64,000 nucleotides of DNA from DATGKG01 sp963783145. Its GTDB lineage: Bacteria; Desulfobacterota; Binatia; Binatales; Binataceae. The notes below the pieces were generated by a model. That model saw nothing but the letters and a program-made list of their open reading frames with translations. It had not been told where the DNA came from and made no database searches. Numbering within the stretch: the stretch's first letter is position 1; the number at the start of each line of letters is the position of its first letter. Position numbers and translations under genes: made by a program. The stretch lies in assembly GCA_963783145.1 (NCBI GenBank), contig CAWAMM010000002.1:310001-374000 (forward strand), in the 5' to 3' direction. Of this stretch, positions 59,877-64,000 are shown piece after piece.

Positions 59877-60986
59877 GTGTCGCGATTGTCACGAAAATTG
59901 ATTCTGGTCGGAGCCGCCGTCGCGGCGCTGGTCGCGTCCGCATGGTGGATGATTCATCTGCCCGCGGTGCAGGACGCGGTGTTCCGCCGCGTGATCGCGC
60001 GCACGCTGGCCGAGCCGCGCAGCGACCTGCTCGATCCCGATGCGATGCGTGTCGTGCTGTGTGGGACCGGCAATCCATTGCCAGATCGCAATCGCGCCGA
60101 TGCATGCACGGCGATCTTCGCGAGCGGCAATATCTACCTCGTCGACGTCGGCAACGGCGCATGGAAAAATCTCGCGCTTTGGCATATTCCCGCCGCGCGA
60201 GTCGCTGCGGTGATGCTCACTCATTTTCATTCCGATCACATTGGCGACCTCGGCGAGGTCAACATGCAGACCTGGGCGCAGGGCCGCTCCCGTCCGCTGC
60301 GCGTTTATGGGCCGCCGGGAGTCGACCAGGTCGTGGGTGGATTTGCGCAGGCTTACGCGTTGGATGAGGGCTATCGCATCGCGCATCACGGCACCGCGCT
60401 GATGCCGCCAGCTAACTGGCAGATGGTCCCGATGACGGTGAAAATCGACAGTCCGGCCGGCGCGTCGCCATGCGCGAGTGGTTCCTCGCCGGTGCTGGAG
60501 GAGAACGGACTCAAGGTGACCGCCTTCACCGTCGATCACGCGCCGGTCGCGCCCGCGTACGGCTATCGATTCGACTACCGCGGACGCTCGGTCGTGATCA
60601 GTGGCGATACCGTGAAGTGCGCGAATCTCGTCGCGGCGGCCGGCGGCGCCGATGTCCTGATTCACGAGGCACAGTCGGCGCATCTGGTGCAGCTCATCGC
60701 CGAGGCGGCGGCGCGCCTCGGCAACGCGCGCATCGCGCGAATCATGTCGGACATCCAGCGCTACCACACGACGCCGGTCGAGGCCGCATTCGAAGCGAAT
60801 CAGGCCGGAGCTCAGTTGCTGGTGCTGAGCCACATCGGTCCGCCGACGACCAACGTGCTGGCCCGAATCGCATTCATGAGCGGTGTCGCGGAAGTCCGGC
60901 CGCATGGCGTGGCGATCGGCTACGACGGAATGCTGCTGACTCTGCCGGCGGGTTCGAAAGAAATCGAAACCTCAACGGTACATTAG
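59877..60986 (+). CDS. MBL-fold metallohydrolase, membrane-anchored or secreted
   Basis: A 369-aa metallo-beta-lactamase-fold protein. After an N-terminal hydrophobic segment (LILVGAAVAALVASAWWM), the zinc motif is MLTHFHSDHIGDLGE (H-x-H-x-D-H), with further ligands in FTVDHAPV, ISGDTVKC and LVLSHIG. This pattern resembles RNase Z-like or arylsulfatase-type MBL hydrolases, but the leader places it outside the cytoplasm. The start is GTG at 59877. It stands alone between copies of the second palindrome family. Confidence 0.85.
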   Translation: MSRLSRKLILVGAAVAALVASAWWMIHLPAVQDAVFRRVIARTLAEPRSDLLDPDAMRVVLCGTGNPLPDRNRADACTAIFASGNIYLVDVGNGAWKNLALWHIPAARVAAVMLTHFHSDHIGDLGEVNMQTWAQGRSRPLRVYGPPGVDQVVGGFAQAYALDEGYRIAHHGTALMPPANWQMVPMTVKIDSPAGASPCASGSSPVLEENGLKVTAFTVDHAPVAPAYGYRFDYRGRSVVISGDTVKCANLVAAAGGADVLIHEAQSAHLVQLIAEAAARLGNARIARIMSDIQRYHTTPVEAAFEANQAGAQLLVLSHIGPPTTNVLARIAFMSGVAEVRPHGVAIGYDGMLLTLPAGSKEIETSTVH

Positions 60987-61026
60987 CGGGATTCCCTGCC
61001 GTAATGGATCCGATCCGGAAGGTCCT

Positions 61027-61125
61027 GGTAGGGGCGCTTCGCGAAGCGCCCGCAGCGATGGTGGCGCACGAAAACGGTCGTCGCTGATGCGCCATCGTTG
61101 CGGGTCGTTCGCGAACGACCCCTAC
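61027..61125. repeat. Paired palindromic element, second REPIN-like family
   Basis: Two inverted arms: GTAGGGGCGCTTCGCGAAGC then GCCCGCAGCGATGGTGGCGCA on the left, and TGCGCCATCGTTGCGGG then TCGTTCGCGAACGACCCCTAC on the right, around about 22 bp. The stem-loop spans nearly the whole spacer before the acyl-CoA dehydrogenase gene. Confidence 0.75.
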
Positions 61126-61223
61126 GAAGATCGATTGCACGTTCAGCGGTTGCCGGCCTTGAGAGCATCGTAGGTTTTGGCGTAGCAGGAGAATGCGCAC
61201 ATCAAAATGAGGGAACCAATCAG

Positions 61224-62372
61224 ATGGAAGAATCAGCAGATAAAGACATAGTCGCCGCGGTTCGACGCTTCGTGGAACGCGACGTGATCCCGACCGCATC
61301 GGAGCTCGAACATGCCGATGAGTATCCGCATGCACTGGTCGCCACCATGAAGGAGCTCGGGCTGTTCGGCGCGACCATTCCCGTTGAGCATGGAGGGCTG
61401 GGGCTCAGCTTCCTCAGCTATGCGCGCGTGATGGAGGAACTCTCGCGCGGCTGGATGAGCCTCGCAGGCGTAATTAATAGCCATCTGATCATGGCGTTCA
61501 TCATCACCCATCAGGGGACCGTGGAGCAGAAGAAATATTTCCTCCCTGCAATGGCGCGGGGCGAGAAGCGCGGCGGCCTCGCGCTGACCGAGCCGCATGC
61601 GGGCTCCGACGTGCAATCGATCAAGACGGTCGCTCGCCGGCGAGGAGACGACTACGTCGTCACGGGCAGCAAGATGTTCATCACCAATGCGCGTCACGGC
61701 ACGATGCTCGCGGTCGCGGCCAAGACCAATCCCGCCGCGAAGCCCGCCTATGCCGGTATCAGCATGTTCGCGGTCGAGAAGAGCGAGGCGGGTCCGACGG
61801 TGAGTCGCAATCTGAAGAAGCTCGGCTATAAGGGCATCGATACCTGCGAGGTGCTGTTCGAGGACGTGCCGGTGCCGGCAGCGCATCTGATTGGGGGCGC
61901 CGAGGGGCTCGGCTTCAAGCAGGTGATGAGCGCGCTCGAGGTCGGGCGCATCAACGTGGCGGCGCGCGCGGTCGGGGTAGGGCAGGCGGCCTTCGAAAAT
62001 GCGATTCGCTATTCGCAGCAGCGCACCGCGTTCGGCAAGCCGATTTGCCAGCATCAGGCGGTGCAGCTTCTGCTCGCCGACATGGCCACCAATGTCGAGG
62101 CGGCGCGGCTGATGGTGCATAACGCGGCGCGCAAGAAGGACGCCGGCGAGCGATGCGACGTCGAGGCGGGAATGGCGAAGCTGTTCGCCTCGGAGGCGTG
62201 CGCGAAGGCCTCGCTCGACGCGATGCGAGTGCTGGGCGGCTACGGCTTCATGGCCGAATTTCCGGTCGAGCGGTTTTATCGCGATGCGCCGCTGATGATG
62301 ATTGGCGAGGGGACCAACGAGATCCAGAAGACCGTCATCGCGAGGGGACTATTATCGCGATACCCGGTGTGA
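61224..62372 (+). CDS. Acyl-CoA dehydrogenase
   Basis: A 382-aa flavoprotein of the acyl-CoA dehydrogenase family. LALTEPHAGSDVQSIKT is the FAD/substrate loop, YVVTGSKMFITNARHG the middle beta domain, RTAFGKPICQHQAVQ the C-terminal core, and RDAPLMMIGEGTNEIQK has the catalytic-region Glu at the usual place. The substrate chain is not shown. ATG 61224 is chosen over the longer frame to 61098, which runs through the palindromic element. Confidence 0.92.
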   Translation: MEESADKDIVAAVRRFVERDVIPTASELEHADEYPHALVATMKELGLFGATIPVEHGGLGLSFLSYARVMEELSRGWMSLAGVINSHLIMAFIITHQGTVEQKKYFLPAMARGEKRGGLALTEPHAGSDVQSIKTVARRRGDDYVVTGSKMFITNARHGTMLAVAAKTNPAAKPAYAGISMFAVEKSEAGPTVSRNLKKLGYKGIDTCEVLFEDVPVPAAHLIGGAEGLGFKQVMSALEVGRINVAARAVGVGQAAFENAIRYSQQRTAFGKPICQHQAVQLLLADMATNVEAARLMVHNAARKKDAGERCDVEAGMAKLFASEACAKASLDAMRVLGGYGFMAEFPVERFYRDAPLMMIGEGTNEIQKTVIARGLLSRYPV

Positions 62373-62379
62373 AGCAGAA

Positions 62380-62739
62380 TCAGAGCGGCAAAGTTTGCTT
62401 GGTGGCCGAGCTGCTTGTCTTGGTTGACGCGGGGAAGAAATACTCGACGTTTTCCAGGAGGTACTCCACTACGAAATCCAGAGACAGGAGGCCGATAACC
62501 AGGATGATCGCGATGTCCGCGTATTCCTGCGGAGTGGTCGAATGAAAATATTGGTGGAACAACCTTGCCAGAAAAAGGAGCAGGATTACTCCCAGCAGAC
62601 TCCGCAACATTCTCGATCCAAGTCTAGATGCTCGTGCGCGCGAAAGCTCGGATACCTCCAAATTGAGGCGTTCGGCCTCCTTTGGATCAATGTCCGCTAA
62701 AGTCTCAAGGAGGACCTGTTGGACCGGGCGCAACGCCAT
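62380..62739 (-). CDS. Small membrane protein
   Basis: A 119-aa protein. A charged N-terminal helix (VLLETLADIDPKEAERLNLEVSELSRARASR) precedes two hydrophobic segments (LLGVILLLFLARLF and YADIAIILVIGLLSLDFVVEYLL). Family unknown. ATG 62739 starts 2 bp after the stop of the upstream small membrane gene, so the two are a coupled pair; the frame opens further, to 62886, inside the other gene. It converges with the acyl-CoA dehydrogenase gene, 7 bp away. Confidence 0.6.
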   Translation of the reverse strand: MALRPVQQVLLETLADIDPKEAERLNLEVSELSRARASRLGSRMLRSLLGVILLLFLARLFHQYFHSTTPQEYADIAIILVIGLLSLDFVVEYLLENVEYFFPASTKTSSSATKQTLPL

Positions 62740-62741
62740 GT

Positions 62742-63113
62742 TCAACCCCTCGACCGGAGATGCTTTAATAGCCGGGCAATTTCTTGCGCCTCCTTTTCTG
62801 GAGGAAGCCTGGAAACTATCGAAGGAAACGTCTGCAAAATCAGATTCTCCCGGCGCAACCTGAGTATGGCATCGATCGGACGCCAAAGTAACAATTGCGA
62901 AACCGCTCCGCCGGCCAAAACGTACGGGTTTCTAAACCAGTAGCCGGCAAATAAAACTCCGGCGCCAATTAGAAAGATTCCCACCGCCATGCCGATGACG
63001 ATCGTTTCGTCCCGAGAATTAGCTGCGAGCGCGGCGTCCACGCGTTTTTCTATAGCCGCTGGATCCAACAAGTTGCGTGCAAGAATAGCCACGCAGACGT
63101 GCAAGTCAAGCAA
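62742..63113 (-). CDS. Small membrane protein (paired)
   Basis: A 123-aa protein with one or two membrane helices (ETIVIGMAVGIFLIGAGVLFAGYWF and ISQLLLW-type end) and a charged C-terminus (PPEKEAQEIARLLKHLRSRG). The start is uncertain (TTG at 63113 or an internal GTG). It is followed after 2 bp by the other small membrane gene. Function unknown; the two may form one complex. Confidence 0.5.
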   Translation of the reverse strand: MLDLHVCVAILARNLLDPAAIEKRVDAALAANSRDETIVIGMAVGIFLIGAGVLFAGYWFRNPYVLAGGAVSQLLLWRPIDAILRLRRENLILQTFPSIVSRLPPEKEAQEIARLLKHLRSRG

Positions 63114-63168
63114 ACCTTAGCTCAGAGACAGCCCGTATAAGTCAGCCAGTCACGCACGCTTGCAGCGG

Positions 63169-63903
63169 TCACTCGCGCGCGAACTCATACAACGCGTCGG
63201 CGCAGGCCTTCGGATGCGTGAACATCACCTCATGACTGCTTTTCACTGTGCGGATGCTCGGATTCTTGAGGCGTCCGGAATAGGTCGGATGCCATAGCGG
63301 ATGGCCATCGGGCGCGAGGTCGTCCTCGCACACCAGAAAACTTTGCGGCACGCCCGTCGCGTGAAACGATTTCATGTCCACCGGATCGAGGAACGGCTGA
63401 ATCGGCTGAGGACATAAGGTCGCGAGCACCCAGTCCTGCATTTCCTTTTTGGCATCCTGCATGAAGAAGGTGCGGAACGCCTCGGTCATCGGCTCGATGG
63501 CGAGCGATTTATCGTAGCGCGAGTTCGCGAGTTTAATCATCGTCGCGATGGATGGACTGGGGGTATCGAAAATCGCCTTGCCGTCTTCGGGAACCATCGC
63601 AGTCACGAACACCACGCGCTTGATGCGATCGGGGATCCTTGTCACCACGCCCGGCATCACCAGGCCGCCCATGCTGTGTCCGGCGAGCACGATGTTGCGC
63701 AGATTTCGCTCCTCGATGAACTTCACGACGCTGTCGACATAGACTTGCAGTGTTACCTTGGCGCGTTCGAAGGGGTTGCCGTTGTTGCCCGGCAGGTCGA
63801 CCGCGTAGGTGTGGTCGCCATGCTTGCCCAACTCATTGATGACGGCCGCCCAGCAGAACGCGCCGTGCCATGCGCCATGAACAAGGACAAAATTCTCAGC
63901 CAT
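63169..63903 (-). CDS. Alpha/beta hydrolase
   Basis: A 244-aa esterase of the alpha/beta fold. FVLVHGAWHGAFCW is the oxyanion segment, AGHSMGGLV the nucleophile elbow with the catalytic Ser (about residue 79), and SSHEVMFTHP places the His near the end. This resembles the plant-MES/EstC-type small esterases. Substrate unknown. ATG 63903 begins right at the first beta strand. Confidence 0.88.
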   Translation of the reverse strand: MAENFVLVHGAWHGAFCWAAVINELGKHGDHTYAVDLPGNNGNPFERAKVTLQVYVDSVVKFIEERNLRNIVLAGHSMGGLVMPGVVTRIPDRIKRVVFVTAMVPEDGKAIFDTPSPSIATMIKLANSRYDKSLAIEPMTEAFRTFFMQDAKKEMQDWVLATLCPQPIQPFLDPVDMKSFHATGVPQSFLVCEDDLAPDGHPLWHPTYSGRLKNPSIRTVKSSHEVMFTHPKACADALYEFARE

Positions 63904-64000
63904 TTCCAGTCTCCATCAGCCAGCCATCGGGGTTCTTTACCCCGGGGTGGATGCATAGAAGCATGCGGCTGGCCGCAATGGCAATTGGGGGGGCTTGCGC

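Noticed and set aside
59889..60905. A 338-codon antisense frame in the MBL hydrolase gene
   Set aside because: It is a shadow of a strong gene with clear zinc motifs; the product is Arg/His/Asp-rich and resembles no family.
61233..62120. A 295-codon antisense frame in the acyl-CoA dehydrogenase gene
   Set aside because: Same reason: it overlaps conserved catalytic segments and has shadow composition.

Overview
The window is about 64 kb of GC-rich chromosomal DNA (roughly 60% by eye) from a Gram-negative bacterium. Evidence for an outer membrane is an Mla/MCE lipid-transport operon, an AsmA-like protein and a BamE-like lipoprotein. The mix of stand-alone acyl-CoA enzymes, a MeaA-like B12 mutase, a Rieske dioxygenase operon with a MetE-like protein, DUF169 and luciferase-like monooxygenase genes resembles uncultured soil Binatota (Desulfobacterota-like) genomes. 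That placement is inference, because no rRNA or other phylogenetic marker was compared.

Layout. 1-9.1 kb: a secreted Gly-rich protein, an AqpZ-type aquaporin closed by a strong terminator, a dockerin-tailed sulfatase, a DUF2844-DUF3443 pair (the latter looks like a two-lobed pepsin), a GFA protein, a PH-domain membrane protein set between repeat clusters, and a DUF169 protein. 9.4-11.9 kb: a two-gene phosphorelay whose kinase-like member lacks an ATPase domain, then tRNA-Cys. 11.9-15.9 kb: a tight minus-strand operon of a MetE-like protein, dioxygenase beta subunit, 66-aa protein, 3-hydroxyisobutyrate-dehydrogenase-like enzyme and dioxygenase alpha subunit. 16-21.7 kb: FabF, FabH, a decayed ArsA-like ATPase, the MeaA-like mutase and a secreted protein. 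21.8-25.5 kb: a Xre-RES toxin-antitoxin pair, an MFS transporter and a luciferase-like monooxygenase. 26-30.7 kb: the pentose-phosphate genes tkt-tal-pgl. 30.9-41.4 kb: typA, an AsmA-like gene, a run of grx-like, cutA, hisC and pth, then tyrS and an enoyl-CoA hydratase. 42.2-45.4 kb: mlaE-mlaF-mlaD-lipoprotein.

45.8-48.8 kb is a complete IS1595-family element with about 27-bp terminal inverted repeats. It carries a transposase, a Cas2-like small protein, a small lipoprotein, a DUF3800 protein and two tiny ORFs. It sits in the last codons of a gamma-glutamylcyclotransferase-like gene, whose original 3' end is still readable on the far side.

49-64 kb: a 3-methyladenine DNA glycosylase, a pair of FtsX-type permeases without a local ATPase, a DUF899 protein, an NtrC-type two-component system, PCYCGC and DedA proteins, nrtR-nadA (NAD synthesis and its regulator), an MBL hydrolase, an acyl-CoA dehydrogenase, two small membrane proteins and an alpha/beta hydrolase.

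The intergenic space holds several dispersed repeat families: a paired motif with cores TTTGGCTTCGTTTGGTA and GGGTTTGTTT (7.0-8.0 and 48.8-49.0 kb); REPIN-like elements with GACCTAACCCC ends (8.3, 50.4, 53.7 and 58.5 kb), several touching stop codons; and a second palindrome family built on GTAGGGGCGCTTCG (59.7 and 61.1 kb). Together with the IS element they are the most unusual content of the window. All functional calls come from reading translated sequence without database searches.
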